Assembly (NCBI RefSeq): GCF_015670405.1
Contig: NZ_JADPBQ010000024.1
Span: 1 to 40,212 of the forward strand
DNA length: 40,212 bases
Origin: Clostridium sp. 1001271B_151109_B4
Lineage (GTDB): Bacteria; Bacillota; Clostridia; Clostridiales; Clostridiaceae
Reading direction: 5' to 3'
The number at the start of each line of letters is the position of its first letter. The first letter of the stretch is position 1. Positions 27,195 to 36,817 of the stretch are shown here, one piece after another. The position numbers and the translations under genes are program-made. The notes under the pieces were generated by a model that saw nothing but the letters and a program-made list of their open reading frames with translations, ran no database searches and was not told the DNA's origin.

Positions 27195-29093
27195 TTGGAT
27201 TTATATAACAAAGAAGCAAGGTTAGAAGATCTTTTAGAAGAAAACTTGCCAATAGAAGTAAAGGTTAATGTACTATTTGATGTACTTAAAAATGTTTTAG
27301 ATGAAGGTGCAATTAGAGCTAGAACTATAAGATTTAAGTTACAGAAGTATGTTAATTCAACAAATATAAATGAAAGAGTATATGCATTAGATGTTATAGC
27401 ATCTGATGGAAATGGAGCTAAGGTTGTACCTTCTGATGAAGAATTAGAAAAGTCTTTAGAAGATATTGTTTATTGGATATCAGAAAATATAGCCAAGAAA
27501 TATGTGCAAAATAAAATAGAAGCTGATGTTGAAAAAGCTTTAGTCGAAAGACAAGATAAGTTTATGGATGAACTTAGAGTTTCTATAATAAAGAAGCAAA
27601 AGGGAAAAGAGAATACTAAAACTACAGCTAAGTTAGAGAGATTAGAAAAGTTAGATGCAAAGCATATTAATAAAAATGTTATGTCACTTTTAAGACCTGA
27701 AAACTTTGAAGAAGTAGTAGGGCAAGAGAGAGCTGTAAGATCATTAATTTCAAAAATGTCTTCACCATATCCTCAGCACATAATTCTTTATGGGCCACCA
27801 GGGGTTGGTAAAACTTCTGCTGCAAGGCTTGCATTAGAAGCTGCTAAGAATTTAAAGTTTACTCCATTTGATGAAGATTCAAAATTTGTTGAAGTTGATG
27901 GAACTACATTAAGATGGGATCCAAGAGAAATAACAAATCCTTTATTAGGATCTGTACATGATCCTATTTATCAAGGAAGTAAAAGAGATTTAGCTGAAGT
28001 AGGTGTTCCAGAGCCAAAGACTGGATTAGTTACTGAGGCACATGGAGGGGTATTATTCATTGATGAAATTGGTGAATTAGATGAAATACTTCAAAATAAA
28101 TTATTAAAGGTTTTAGAAGATAAGAGAGTTGAGTTTTCATCTTCTTACTATGATCCAGATGATGAAAATATTCCTGAATATATAAGATATTTATTTGATA
28201 AGGGAGCACCTGCTGATTTTGTATTAATTGGTGCAACTACAAAAGATCCAAGTCAAATAAATCCTGCTTTAAGATCAAGATGTACAGAGGTTTATTTTGA
28301 ACCTTTATCATCTAAAGATATTGAAGGAATAGTGAATAATGCATCTGAAAAGCTAAATGTAAAGCTTGAAGATGGCGTTGCTAGACTAATTAGTCAATAT
28401 ACTATTGAAGGTAGAAAAGCTGTAAATATATTAGCTGATGCATATGGATATTCTTTATTTAATCAAAATGGAGAAGAGTCAAAAAATGAAATAACATTAA
28501 AAGATGTTGAAGAAGTTATTTCAATTGGAAGATATTCGCCATTTGAAAGAATAGATAATTTAGATAAAGGTGAAATAGGGCATGTATATGGATTAGGCGT
28601 AAGTGGGTTCTTAGGTTCTACAATAGAAATAGAATCAACTGTGTTCCCAGCTAAGAAAAAGGGGCATGGAACTATCAAATTTAATGATACGGCAGGTTCT
28701 ATGGCTAAGGATTCTGTATTTAATGCTGCATCAGTAATAAGAAAGATAACTAATATGGATATTAATGATTATGATATTCATGTAAATGTAATTGGTGGAG
28801 GAAAGATTGACGGACCTTCAGCTGGAGCGGCTATTACAGTTTGTATAATAAGTGCTCTTACAGAGAGACCTATTCGTCAAGACATTGCTATCACTGGAGA
28901 AATTTCTTTAAGAGGAAATGTAAAACCAGTTGGCGGTATATTTGAAAAGATATATGGTGCTAGAAGAAAGGGAATTAAACTTGTTGCTATCCCTAAGGAT
29001 AATGAAAAGGAAGTTCCTCTAGGACTTGAGGATATAGAAGTTAAATCTATAAATCATATAGAGGAACTTATGGAGATAGTATTTGAGAAGTAA
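27195..29093 (+). CDS. lonC: ATP-dependent protease, Lon family (LonC/spore Lon type)
   Basis: This 632-residue single-chain AAA+ protease has an N-terminal helical region (1 to about 160) in place of the LonA substrate domain. It has Walker A GPPGVGKTS (201-208) and Walker B VLFIDEIGE (286-294). The Lon protease domain carries catalytic Ser542 in KIDGPSAGAA and Lys585 in GGIFEKIYGARR. The form matches the spore-former LonB/LonC group, not the housekeeping Lon. I favour LonC from the N-terminal region and its place between rplI and dnaB. The start is TTG, seven bases after AAGGAGG, with no in-frame ATG nearby. A terminator follows. Confidence 0.88.
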   Translation: MDLYNKEARLEDLLEENLPIEVKVNVLFDVLKNVLDEGAIRARTIRFKLQKYVNSTNINERVYALDVIASDGNGAKVVPSDEELEKSLEDIVYWISENIAKKYVQNKIEADVEKALVERQDKFMDELRVSIIKKQKGKENTKTTAKLERLEKLDAKHINKNVMSLLRPENFEEVVGQERAVRSLISKMSSPYPQHIILYGPPGVGKTSAARLALEAAKNLKFTPFDEDSKFVEVDGTTLRWDPREITNPLLGSVHDPIYQGSKRDLAEVGVPEPKTGLVTEAHGGVLFIDEIGELDEILQNKLLKVLEDKRVEFSSSYYDPDDENIPEYIRYLFDKGAPADFVLIGATTKDPSQINPALRSRCTEVYFEPLSSKDIEGIVNNASEKLNVKLEDGVARLISQYTIEGRKAVNILADAYGYSLFNQNGEESKNEITLKDVEEVISIGRYSPFERIDNLDKGEIGHVYGLGVSGFLGSTIEIESTVFPAKKKGHGTIKFNDTAGSMAKDSVFNAASVIRKITNMDINDYDIHVNVIGGGKIDGPSAGAAITVCIISALTERPIRQDIAITGEISLRGNVKPVGGIFEKIYGARRKGIKLVAIPKDNEKEVPLGLEDIEVKSINHIEELMEIVFEK

Positions 29094-29098
29094 TGTAG

Positions 29099-29132
29099 AT
29101 TAAGCTTCCTATAGTGGGAAGCTTAATTTTAT
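29099..29132 (+). terminator. Terminator after lonC
   Basis: TTAAGCTTCC (29100-29109) pairs perfectly with GGAAGCTTAA (29117-29126) around a seven-base loop, followed by TTTTATT. It lies six bases after the lonC stop. Confidence 0.85.
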
Positions 29133-29161
29133 TATGTGAAGAAATATATTTATTATTCAAA

Positions 29162-29190
29162 TTGCTACTAAAATTAACTTTTTGTATAAT
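29162..29190 (+). promoter_or_regulatory. dnaB promoter
   Basis: TTGCTA (29162-29167), a 17-base spacer and a perfect TATAAT (29185-29190) lie 63 bases before the dnaB start, right after the lonC terminator. Confidence 0.65.
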
Positions 29191-29253
29191 AAGTTTATAA
29201 TAAATAAAAAGTAATTAAATTTATCTAATTACAAATTTGGAGGTAGGTTGCTT

Positions 29254-30591
29254 ATGGAATCACCTATGATGAGAAGTTTACCGCAAAGTATTGAGGCAGA
29301 ACAATCTGTTATAGGAGCAATGATAATAGATAAAAGTGCCATTGCTCAAGTTTTAGAAAAGCTTAATGAAGATGATTTCTATAGGGATGGTCATAAGGCT
29401 ATATATAAAGCTATTAAAGAAATGTATGCTAAAGATATGGCTGTAGACTTAGTTACTATATTGGAGTATTTAAAAACTACTGATATGCTTGATAAAGCAG
29501 GGGGAGTTACATATATATCTGAGTTAAGTGCATCTGTACCAACAACAGCTAACTTAAGCTCATATATAAAGATAGTAGAAGAAAAATCTACATTAAGAAG
29601 GTTAATAAAAGCTTCAACATCTATTATTGAAGAAAGTTACAATAATGGAGGAGATGTAGAAAAGGTAATTGATTTAGCTCAAAAAAAGGTTTTTGATATA
29701 GCTGAAAAGAAGGACTCTAAAGAATATGAATCACTTTCAAATGTTCTTGAAAGAGGATTTTTAGAAATAGAAAGATTATTTAATAATAGAGGAGCAATAA
29801 CAGGTGTTGGATCTGGAATAAAGGATTTGGATGCAAAAACATCTGGATTCCAAAAGGGGGATATGGTTCTAATTGCAGCTAGACCATCTATGGGAAAAAC
29901 CACATTCTCTTTAAATATTGCGGAAAATGCAGCATTAAAAGAAGGTAAAAGTGTAGTAATATTCTCACTGGAAATGTCTAAGGAGCAATTAGCATATAAG
30001 TTATTATGTTCTCAGGCAAATGTTGATATGTTAAAGCTTAGAACAGGTAATTTAGAAGATGACGATTGGGAGAGAATAGCAAGGGCAACAGGGCCTTTAG
30101 CCAGTGCAAGAATTTATATTGATGATACTGCTGGTATAAGTGTTATGGATATGAGGTCTAAATGCAGAAAGATAAAGATGGAACATGGAATTGATATGAT
30201 TCTTATTGACTATTTACAGCTTATGTCTGGTAGTGCTGGTAGTGATAATAGACAACAAGAAGTATCTGAAATTTCAAGATCTATTAAAGCATTAGCAAAG
30301 GAAATGGAATGTCCAGTAATAGCATTATCTCAGTTATCTCGTGCTCCAGAGCAAAGAGCCGATCATAGACCAATGCTATCTGACTTAAGAGAATCTGGAT
30401 CAATTGAGCAGGACGCCGATGTTGTTATGTTCTTATATAGAGATGAATACTATAATAAAGAAACTGAAGAAAAGGGTATTGGTGAATGTATTATAGCTAA
30501 GCAAAGAAACGGCCCAGTTGGAACTGTTAAGATGGCATGGATTGGTGCTCACTCTAAGTTCGCTGATTTAGAGTTAGTACACAAAGAATAG
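29254..30591 (+). CDS. dnaB: Replicative DNA helicase
   Basis: This hexameric 5'-3' helicase unwinds DNA ahead of the fork (DnaC in Bacillus naming). The 445-residue protein has the N-terminal primase-binding domain (SIEAEQSVIGAMIIDKSAI) and a RecA-like ATPase with Walker A ARPSMGKTTFSLNIA, Walker B MILIDYLQLMSG, and ALSQLSRAPEQRADHRPMLS. No intein. I chose ATG 29254, ten bases after GGAGG. A TTG two codons upstream is only four bases from it. A repeat copy (B) follows directly after its stop. Confidence 0.97.
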   Translation: MESPMMRSLPQSIEAEQSVIGAMIIDKSAIAQVLEKLNEDDFYRDGHKAIYKAIKEMYAKDMAVDLVTILEYLKTTDMLDKAGGVTYISELSASVPTTANLSSYIKIVEEKSTLRRLIKASTSIIEESYNNGGDVEKVIDLAQKKVFDIAEKKDSKEYESLSNVLERGFLEIERLFNNRGAITGVGSGIKDLDAKTSGFQKGDMVLIAARPSMGKTTFSLNIAENAALKEGKSVVIFSLEMSKEQLAYKLLCSQANVDMLKLRTGNLEDDDWERIARATGPLASARIYIDDTAGISVMDMRSKCRKIKMEHGIDMILIDYLQLMSGSAGSDNRQQEVSEISRSIKALAKEMECPVIALSQLSRAPEQRADHRPMLSDLRESGSIEQDADVVMFLYRDEYYNKETEEKGIGECIIAKQRNGPVGTVKMAWIGAHSKFADLELVHKE

Positions 30592-30593
30592 CG

Positions 30594-30672
30594 TTAGTAG
30601 TTTTAATATAGTTAGTAGTTTAGTAATAAATTCAGATTAGAACTAAAGCTACTAACTCAAAACTATTAACTA
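30594..30672. repeat. Intergenic inverted-repeat element, copy B (short form)
   Basis: This shares TAGTAATAAATTC on the left and ACTAACTCAAAACTATTAAC on the right with copies A and C. It lacks the roughly 35-60 bases between them that hold the second hairpin, so it looks like an internally deleted copy. It fills the gap between dnaB and proC. Confidence 0.7.
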
Positions 30673-30692
30673 AAATAAGGGTGGGGTGTTGT

Positions 30693-31493
30693 ATGAATAG
30701 AAAAATTGGATTTATAGGTTGTGGAAACATGGGTAAGGCTATGTTAGGGTCTTTAGTTAAGGCTGATAATATTATTAATGATAATATTATAGTTTCTACA
30801 AAAAGTAAGGCATCTGCAGAAAAAATTAATCAGGAATATGGTGTAAAATCAACTACTGATAATAAGGAAGTTGCTAGTGAAGTTGATGTGCTATTTTTGG
30901 CTGTTAAGCCGTATTTCTTTAAAGAAGTTATTGAAGAGATAAAAGATTTAATTAAGGATGAGGTAATTATTATTTCAATTGCTGCAGGGGTTACAATAAA
31001 TCAAATTGAAGAATGGTTTGGCAAAGAAATTAAAATAGTTAGAACAATGCCAAATACACCAGCTTTAGTTGGTGAAGGTATGTCTGCTATTTGCCCAAAT
31101 TTAAATATAACAGAAAATGAATTGAATTATGTAGGTAGTTTATACAATTTATTTGGTAAATATGAAGTGCTTGAAGAAAAGGATTTTCATGCCTTTATTG
31201 CATTATGTGGTTCTTCACCAGCTTATGTATTTATGTTTATTGAAGCAATGGCTGATGCAGGAGTTAAGCTTGGATTACCTAGAACAAAGGCTTATAAATT
31301 AGCAGAACAGGCGATTTTAGGTTCAGCAAAATTAGCCTTAGAAACAGGAAAGCATCCAGGAGTACTTAAAGATGAGGTTTGCTCACCAAGCGGAACTACT
31401 ATTGAAGCTGTAATAGATCTTGAAAAGAATGGATTTAGAAATACTGTAATAAGTGCAGTTGAAAAGTGTGCAGACAAATCTAGAAACATGTAA
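30693..31493 (+). CDS. proC: Pyrroline-5-carboxylate reductase
   Basis: ProC catalyses the last step of proline synthesis, reducing pyrroline-5-carboxylate with NAD(P)H. The 266-residue protein has the Rossmann motif IGFIGCGNMGKAM, FLAVKPYFF, VRTMPNTPALVGEGMSA, and the C-terminal dimerisation domain with GSSPAYVFMFIEAMADAG and VCSPSGTTIEAV. The ATG at 30693 matches the family start and follows GGGTGGGGTG. The in-frame GTG four codons upstream lies in that RBS. No clear terminator separates it from the argS T-box region. Confidence 0.95.
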   Translation: MNRKIGFIGCGNMGKAMLGSLVKADNIINDNIIVSTKSKASAEKINQEYGVKSTTDNKEVASEVDVLFLAVKPYFFKEVIEEIKDLIKDEVIIISIAAGVTINQIEEWFGKEIKIVRTMPNTPALVGEGMSAICPNLNITENELNYVGSLYNLFGKYEVLEEKDFHAFIALCGSSPAYVFMFIEAMADAGVKLGLPRTKAYKLAEQAILGSAKLALETGKHPGVLKDEVCSPSGTTIEAVIDLEKNGFRNTVISAVEKCADKSRNM

Positions 31494-31550
31494 TGAATTT
31501 ATTATTTGAAAAATTTATTGTGGAAATGTATTAATTAAACATATATAATA

Positions 31551-31579
31551 TTAAATAATGAATAAATTTTTATTATAAT
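31551..31579 (+). promoter_or_regulatory. Candidate argS promoter
   Basis: A perfect TATAAT (31574-31579) with a weak -35, TTAAAT (31551-31556), at 17 bases spacing lies just before the T-box leader. The -10 is convincing, the -35 is not. Confidence 0.45.
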
Positions 31580-31604
31580 GAAATAATTAAGAATATAAAA
31601 TTCT

Positions 31605-31841
31605 ATGAAAAGAAGAGTACTTATTCAGGTGTATTTTACAGCGAGTAGGGATAGAGTGTAAGCCCTATAAAATATAGAATAAGGAAGAGGAACTTGGAGA
31701 AGCTGCTTGAGTATAAGTTAATACTATATGAGGGTAAGCCGTTAACTGCGTTAAAGTTTTGAGTGAACTAAATTTTTTAGTTAAATTGAGTGGTACCACG
31801 GAAATATTCCGTCTCTTTGTATGAAAAGAGGCGGATTTTTT
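31605..31841 (+). promoter_or_regulatory. T-box riboswitch (arginyl-tRNA sensing) with terminator
   Basis: This leader binds uncharged tRNA-Arg and switches on argS. Stem I begins with GAAGAGTA. CTTATTC (31620-31626) pairs with GAATAAG (31678-31684). The specifier side reads GAAGAGGAAC, which contains the Arg codons AGA and AGG. The apical loop has GCGAGTAGGGATAGAGTGTAAG. The T-box core is GAGTGGTACCACGG (31788-31801), with the antiterminator ACGGAA/TTCCGT. The competing terminator is CCGTCTCTTT (31809-31818) with AAAGAGGCGG (31825-31834) and six T. This leader accounts for most of the 378-base gap before argS; 31494-31550 shows nothing specific. Confidence 0.92.
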
Positions 31842-31871
31842 ATATTTTTAAGACAATAAGGAGGTAAAGTT

Positions 31872-33629
31872 ATGAAAATATTTATTGAAAAAATAAATGA
31901 TGTAGTTAAAAGTGCTTTTGAAGAACTTGGATATGAAAGAGAAACAGGTAGGGTAAATGTATCTAATAGACCTGACCTATGTCAATATCAATGTAATGGG
32001 GCTTTAGCAAATGCTAAAAAGCATAAAAAAGCACCAATGATAATAGCGCAAGAGGTTGTTGAAAAATTAAATGATAATAAGATGTTTTCAAAATTAGAAG
32101 CTGTAGCACCAGGATTTATTAACATGAATATTAATGATGAATTCTTAATAGATTATGTTAATGAAATGAAAAAAGATGAAAACTATGGTGTTTCAAAAAC
32201 TACAGAAGTAAAAAAGATTGTTGTTGATTACGGTGGAGCTAATGTTGCTAAGCCTTTACATATAGGGCATTTAAGATCAGCAATAATAGGTGAAAGTATA
32301 AAGAGAATTGCTAAATTTTTAGGTCATGATGTTGTTGGTGATGTTCATTTAGGAGACTGGGGTCTTCAAATGGGAATGGTAATATCAGAAGTTGAAAGAA
32401 GAAATCCTTCTTTACCATATTTTGATGCAAACTTTACTGGAGAATATCCTGTAGAAGCACCATTTACAATCGATGAACTAGAAGATATATATCCATATGC
32501 AAGTAAGCTAGCTAAGAGTGATGAAAAAGTAATGGAAGCTGCAAAGCAAGCTACTGTTGAACTTCAACAAGGTAGAAGAGGGTATGTGGCTTTATGGAAG
32601 CATATATTAAATGTTTCAGTTGCTGATTTAAAGAAAAACTATGGAGCATTAGATGTAAGCTTCGAATTATGGAATGGTGAAAGTGATGCACAAAAATTAA
32701 TTCCAGCAATGATAGAAGAATTAAAGCAAAAAGGATTTGCTAAGGAAAGTGAAGGAGCTTTAGTATTTGATGTAAGTGAAGAAACTGATAAGAGTCCAGT
32801 TCCACCACTATTATTATTAAAATCAGATGGAGCATCTTTATATGGAACTACTGACTTAGCTACAGTTGTAGAAAGAGTTAGAGATATGAAGGCTGATGAA
32901 ATAATATACTTAGCAGATAAGAGACAAGGACTTCACTATGAACAATTCTTTAGAGCTGCTAAAAAATCAGGAATAGCTAATGAGAATACTGTTTTAGATT
33001 TCATAGGATTTGGTACTATGAATGGAAAAGATGGTAAGCCATTTAAGACTCGTGAAGGTGGAGTAATGAGACTTGCTGACTTAATAAGCATGATTAAAGA
33101 GGCTGGTAAAGAAAAACTTAAGGATAATAAAAATATAGCAGAAGAAGACGTTGAAGAAATATCTTCAAAAGTAGGATTAGCTGCATTAAAATATGGAGAT
33201 TTATCAAATCAAGCATCTAAGGACTATGTATTTGATATAGATAGATTTGCTTCATTTGAAGGAAATACTGGACCATATATTTTATATACAATAGTAAGAA
33301 TTAAATCTATATTAAATAAAGCAGAAGGCTTTAATGCAGAAAATAGCATTTTAGTACCTCAAAGCGAATCAGAAAGAGCTTTAATGCTTCAATTAGCTAA
33401 ATTTAATGAAGTTATAGAGTTAAGCTTTAGAGATAGAGCTCCTCATAAGATATGTGAATTTATCTATGAGCTATCTAATAACTTTAATAAGTTCTATAAT
33501 GATACAAGAATATTATCTGAAGAAGATGAAGCTAAAAAATTATCTTGGTTAAGCTTAATAAATCTTGTTAAAGATGTTTTAGAACAAGGCCTAGAGCTAC
33601 TAGGAATGGAAAGTGTAGAAAGAATGTAG
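31872..33629 (+). CDS. argS: Arginyl-tRNA synthetase
   Basis: This class I synthetase charges tRNA-Arg and requires tRNA for activation. The 585-residue protein has the N-terminal additional domain, the HIGH motif in KPLHIGHLRSAIIG, a degenerate KMSKS region (GTMNGKDGKPFKTREGGVM), which is usual for many ArgRS, and the anticodon-binding DALR domain (NTGPYILYTIVRIKSIL to the end). RBS AAGGAGG. Its expression is controlled by the T-box upstream. The 162 bases after it end in a shared terminator. Confidence 0.97.
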   Translation: MKIFIEKINDVVKSAFEELGYERETGRVNVSNRPDLCQYQCNGALANAKKHKKAPMIIAQEVVEKLNDNKMFSKLEAVAPGFINMNINDEFLIDYVNEMKKDENYGVSKTTEVKKIVVDYGGANVAKPLHIGHLRSAIIGESIKRIAKFLGHDVVGDVHLGDWGLQMGMVISEVERRNPSLPYFDANFTGEYPVEAPFTIDELEDIYPYASKLAKSDEKVMEAAKQATVELQQGRRGYVALWKHILNVSVADLKKNYGALDVSFELWNGESDAQKLIPAMIEELKQKGFAKESEGALVFDVSEETDKSPVPPLLLLKSDGASLYGTTDLATVVERVRDMKADEIIYLADKRQGLHYEQFFRAAKKSGIANENTVLDFIGFGTMNGKDGKPFKTREGGVMRLADLISMIKEAGKEKLKDNKNIAEEDVEEISSKVGLAALKYGDLSNQASKDYVFDIDRFASFEGNTGPYILYTIVRIKSILNKAEGFNAENSILVPQSESERALMLQLAKFNEVIELSFRDRAPHKICEFIYELSNNFNKFYNDTRILSEEDEAKKLSWLSLINLVKDVLEQGLELLGMESVERM

Positions 33630-33711
33630 TTAGGATACTAACGTGAAATTAGCTAGATTATCAATAGGTGATAAAGATAGTTTTACTGTATAGGTCAATC
33701 AGAATAAATAG

Positions 33712-33776
33712 AAAAAACAAATGTTGTATTCAAGATGAGATTTCATTAATTCTCGGAAATATAACATTTGTTTTTT
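33712..33776. terminator. Bidirectional terminator between argS and the malic enzyme gene
   Basis: AAAAAACAAATGTT (33712-33725) and AACATTTGTTTTTT (33763-33776) form a perfect 14-base stem, with A- and T-runs at its ends, around a 37-base loop that holds its own small stem (GAGA/TCTC). It serves both converging genes. The stretch 33630-33711 shows nothing else specific. Confidence 0.8.
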
Positions 33777-33791
33777 CGTTATTACTATGAT

Positions 33792-34964
33792 TTATATAGT
33801 TGCAGCTCCACTTTTTATAGCAGCATCTTTAACTGCTTCAGCAACTCTTTTTTGAACTTCTAAATTAAAAGCTTTAGGGATAATATAATTTGGATTAAGT
33901 TCTTCATCAGAAACGGAATTAGCAATTGCATGAGCAGCAGCTATTTTCATTTCTTCATTAATTTCAGTAGCTCTAACATCTAAAGCACCTCTGAATATTC
34001 CAGGGAAGGCTAATACATTATTAATTTGGTTAGGGAAATCAGAACGTCCTGTACCAATTACTTTAGCGCCTGCTTCTTTAGCATCTTCAGGGAAGATTTC
34101 TGGTGTAGGATTAGCCATAGCAAATAAAATAGCATCAGTATTCATTGAAGAAACCATTTCTTTTGATACTATATTAGGAGCAGAAACACCTATGAATACA
34201 TCAGCATTCTGAATAACATCTTTTAATGTTCCAGATTCATTATTTGGATTTGTTATATTAGAAAGCTCAGTAAAGTAGCTGTTTGTATAATCAGTATCTC
34301 TGTTTAAAGCTCCATCTCTATCACATACGATTATATTTTTTGCTCCATAAGATAGTAAAAGTTTAGTTATAGCAGTACCAGCAGAACCAGCTCCATTAAC
34401 AACTATTTTTAAATCTCCTATATTTTTATTAACTATTTTTAATGCATTTATTAATCCAGATAAAACAATAATAGCTGTTCCATGTTGATCATCGTGGAAA
34501 ACAGGTATATTTAATCTTTCTTTTAGCTTCTTTTCAATTTCAAAACATCTAGGTGCAGATATATCTTCTAAATTTATTCCACCTAAAGTAGGAGCAATTC
34601 TAACTACTGTTTCAACAATTTCATCAACTTCTTTTGTATCTAAAACTATAGGAAAAGCATCAACGTCGGCAAATTCCTTGAATAATATAGATTTACCTTC
34701 CATAACAGGTAACGAAGCTAATGGTCCAATATCACCAAGCCCTAGAACTGCAGTACCATCGGAAATAACAGCAACTGTGTTCCACTTTCTAGTGTATAGA
34801 TGGGCTGTTGATGGATCCTTATGTATTTCTTTACAAGGTTCAGCAACACCTGGAGTATAAGCAAGAGATAAATCTTTTTCATTTCTTACTTTCACTCTTG
34901 AAGATATTTCCAACTTACCTTTTAATTCTTTGTGAAACTTTAATGATTCTTCATAAATATTCAT
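33792..34964 (-). CDS. NAD(P)-dependent malic enzyme
   Basis: This enzyme decarboxylates malate to pyruvate with reduction of NAD(P). The 390-residue short bacterial form shows LSLAYTPGVAEPCKEI, the TDGTAVLGLGD-type motif (SDGTAVLGLGDIGPLASLPVMEGKS in two parts), the metal-site region VFHDDQHGTAIIVLSGL, and the Rossmann motif VNGAGSAGTAITKLL. FAMANPTPEIFPEDA and NQINNVLAFPGIFRGALD follow. No phosphotransacetylase domain is fused. Cofactor preference is not evident. It opposes the direction of replication. RBS AGGAGT, seven bases from the ATG. Confidence 0.94.
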   Translation of the reverse strand: MNIYEESLKFHKELKGKLEISSRVKVRNEKDLSLAYTPGVAEPCKEIHKDPSTAHLYTRKWNTVAVISDGTAVLGLGDIGPLASLPVMEGKSILFKEFADVDAFPIVLDTKEVDEIVETVVRIAPTLGGINLEDISAPRCFEIEKKLKERLNIPVFHDDQHGTAIIVLSGLINALKIVNKNIGDLKIVVNGAGSAGTAITKLLLSYGAKNIIVCDRDGALNRDTDYTNSYFTELSNITNPNNESGTLKDVIQNADVFIGVSAPNIVSKEMVSSMNTDAILFAMANPTPEIFPEDAKEAGAKVIGTGRSDFPNQINNVLAFPGIFRGALDVRATEINEEMKIAAAHAIANSVSDEELNPNYIIPKAFNLEVQKRVAEAVKDAAIKSGAATI

Positions 34965-35065
34965 AATAAGACTCCTTTTAAAATATACTTATAACATTAT
35001 TATACGAATTATAGAATTATAAAGCAAAAAAATATTCGTAGAAATGTTGAAATTTTGCAATTACT

Positions 35066-35093
35066 TTGATACCATGATATATAGGATTATAAT
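35066..35093 (+). promoter_or_regulatory. purA promoter
   Basis: TTGATA (35066-35071), a 16-base spacer and a perfect TATAAT (35088-35093) lie 45 bases before the purA start in the gap it shares with the divergent malic enzyme gene. I see no purine riboswitch in this gap. Confidence 0.55.
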
Positions 35094-35138
35094 GCAATAT
35101 AATCTATTTAGTAAGTCTTAAAAGGAGGCAATGTATAA

Positions 35139-36425
35139 ATGTCAGCATTTATTGTTTTAGGAGCTCAATGGGGAGATGAAGGTAAAGGGAAAATGACAGA
35201 CTACCTAGCTGAAGAGGCAAATGTAGTTGTTAGATATCAAGGTGGTAACAATGCAGGTCATACAGTAGAGGTTGGAGATAAGCAATATAAACTTCACTTA
35301 ATACCATCAGGTATATTACACGATGAAAAGCTTAATGTAATAGGAAATGGTGTAGTTGTAGATCCTATAGCTTTCTTTTCAGAAATTGATTATTTGAAAG
35401 AAGAGGGAGTTAAAGTAACTCCAGAAAAGTTAATAGTAAGTGATAGAGCACACATAATTATGCCGTATCATAAGGTATTAGACAAATTAAAAGAAAAAGC
35501 AAGAGGAAAAAATGATATCGGAACTACTGGTAAAGGAATTGGACCTTGCTATACAGATAAGTTTGAAAGATGTGGTATAAGAGTTTGTGATCTTATAGAT
35601 AAAGAAGTATTTAAAGAAAAGCTTAAAGAAAACATCGAAATGAAGAATAAATATATAGTTAATGTTCTTGGTGGAGAAGCGCTAAACTTTGAAGAAATAT
35701 ATGAAGAGTATTCTAAATATGGTGAAAAATTAAAGCCATTTGTAAAAGATACATCAGTAAGAGTTTATAACGAAATTAAAGATGATAAAACAGTTTTATT
35801 TGAAGGCGCACAAGGAATGTTATTAGACATTGACTATGGTACATATCCATATGTAACATCATCAAACACTACTGCAGGGGGAGTATCTAATGGTGTTGGT
35901 ATAGGACCAAATATGATTACTAATGCTGTAGGTATAGCTAAGGCTTATACAACAAGAGTTGGTAAAGGACCTTTCCCAACAGAATTAGAAAATGAAACTG
36001 GTGAATGGATTAGAGAAAAAGGACACGAGTATGGAGTAACTACAGGTAGATCAAGAAGATGTGGTTGGCTTGATATAGTTATTTTAAAGACTTCAGTTAG
36101 AGTAAGTGGATTAACTTCATTAGCAGTAACAAAGATAGATACATTAGCTGGATTAGAAAAGGTTATGATGTGTGTAGGATATAAGTTTAATGATGAAGTT
36201 ATTGATTACTTCCCAGCTAGCTTAGAAGATTTAGCAAAATGTGAACCTATTTATGAAGAATTTGATGGATGGGATGAAAGTGTAGCAGAAGCTAGAAGCT
36301 ATGAAGAATTACATCCAAATGCAAGAAAGTACTTAGAAAGAATAGAAGAATTAACAGACACTAGAATTTCTATAGTATCAGTAGGGCCAAGAAGAGATCA
36401 AACAATGAGAGTAAAACCATTATAA
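35139..36425 (+). CDS. purA: Adenylosuccinate synthetase
   Basis: PurA catalyses the first committed step from IMP to AMP, using GTP and aspartate. The 428-residue protein has the GTP-binding loop [26 protein letters not shown], the IMP-site segment [38 protein letters not shown], and [14 protein letters not shown] near the C-terminus. The length is standard. RBS AAAGGAGG, then eleven bases to the ATG. It ends with its own terminator, so it appears to be a single-gene unit. Confidence 0.97.
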   Translation: MSAFIVLGAQWGDEGKGKMTDYLAEEANVVVRYQGGNNAGHTVEVGDKQYKLHLIPSGILHDEKLNVIGNGVVVDPIAFFSEIDYLKEEGVKVTPEKLIVSDRAHIIMPYHKVLDKLKEKARGKNDIGTTGKGIGPCYTDKFERCGIRVCDLIDKEVFKEKLKENIEMKNKYIVNVLGGEALNFEEIYEEYSKYGEKLKPFVKDTSVRVYNEIKDDKTVLFEGAQGMLLDIDYGTYPYVTSSNTTAGGVSNGVGIGPNMITNAVGIAKAYTTRVGKGPFPTELENETGEWIREKGHEYGVTTGRSRRCGWLDIVILKTSVRVSGLTSLAVTKIDTLAGLEKVMMCVGYKFNDEVIDYFPASLEDLAKCEPIYEEFDGWDESVAEARSYEELHPNARKYLERIEELTDTRISIVSVGPRRDQTMRVKPL

Positions 36426-36437
36426 TTGGTTAACGTG

Positions 36438-36474
36438 AAAGAACTATATTAACTTTTAATATAGTTCTTTTTTT
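36438..36474 (+). terminator. Terminator after purA
   Basis: A 15-base perfect stem (36438-36452 with 36456-36470), three-base loop, runs into seven T beginning at 36468. It lies 12 bases after the purA stop. Confidence 0.88.
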
Positions 36475-36538
36475 CTTGAATAATATTCATTATCTAAGAG
36501 AAGAATACTAATAAGTCTAATTTTAAGAGGTGAATATT

Positions 36539-36739
36539 ATGATTGATCAATATACAACTTTAAGTGATATAATGTGTGAAAATCCCGTTGCTGCAAATAT
36601 TTTAATGAGTTATGGAATTCCTACATATGCTATTACAGAAAATCAATTTTCTACTTTATCAGATGTTGCTACAAAGTATGGGATAGATATTAATTCTGTT
36701 GTAAATCAAATCAATAGTGGACTGACTAGTTTATATTAA
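36539..36739 (+). CDS. DUF1858 protein lacking the CxxC pair
   Basis: This 66-residue helical protein of the DUF1858 type begins MIDQYTTLSDIMCENPVAANILMSYGI. The family usually carries a CxxC after the MSFGMGC position. Here that stretch reads GIPTYAITEN, with no Cys; its only Cys is in IMCENP. The next gene downstream is a DUF1858 with the CxxC, so the two look like a diverged tandem pair. Function unknown; relatives are fused to redox or sulfur-metabolism proteins. ATG 36539 lies six bases after AGAGGTG. Confidence 0.78.
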   Translation: MIDQYTTLSDIMCENPVAANILMSYGIPTYAITENQFSTLSDVATKYGIDINSVVNQINSGLTSLY

Positions 36740-36817
36740 AGATATATTTGAAAATTATATTTATTTCATATAAAATAGTTTTAGTAGCTATTTTATAAAA
36801 GAGGATAGGTGATATCT

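Noticed and set aside
36526..36817. The two DUF1858 genes as a toxin-antitoxin pair
   Set aside because: Both encode the same fold, neither resembles a toxin, and they do not overlap. A diverged tandem pair explains them better.
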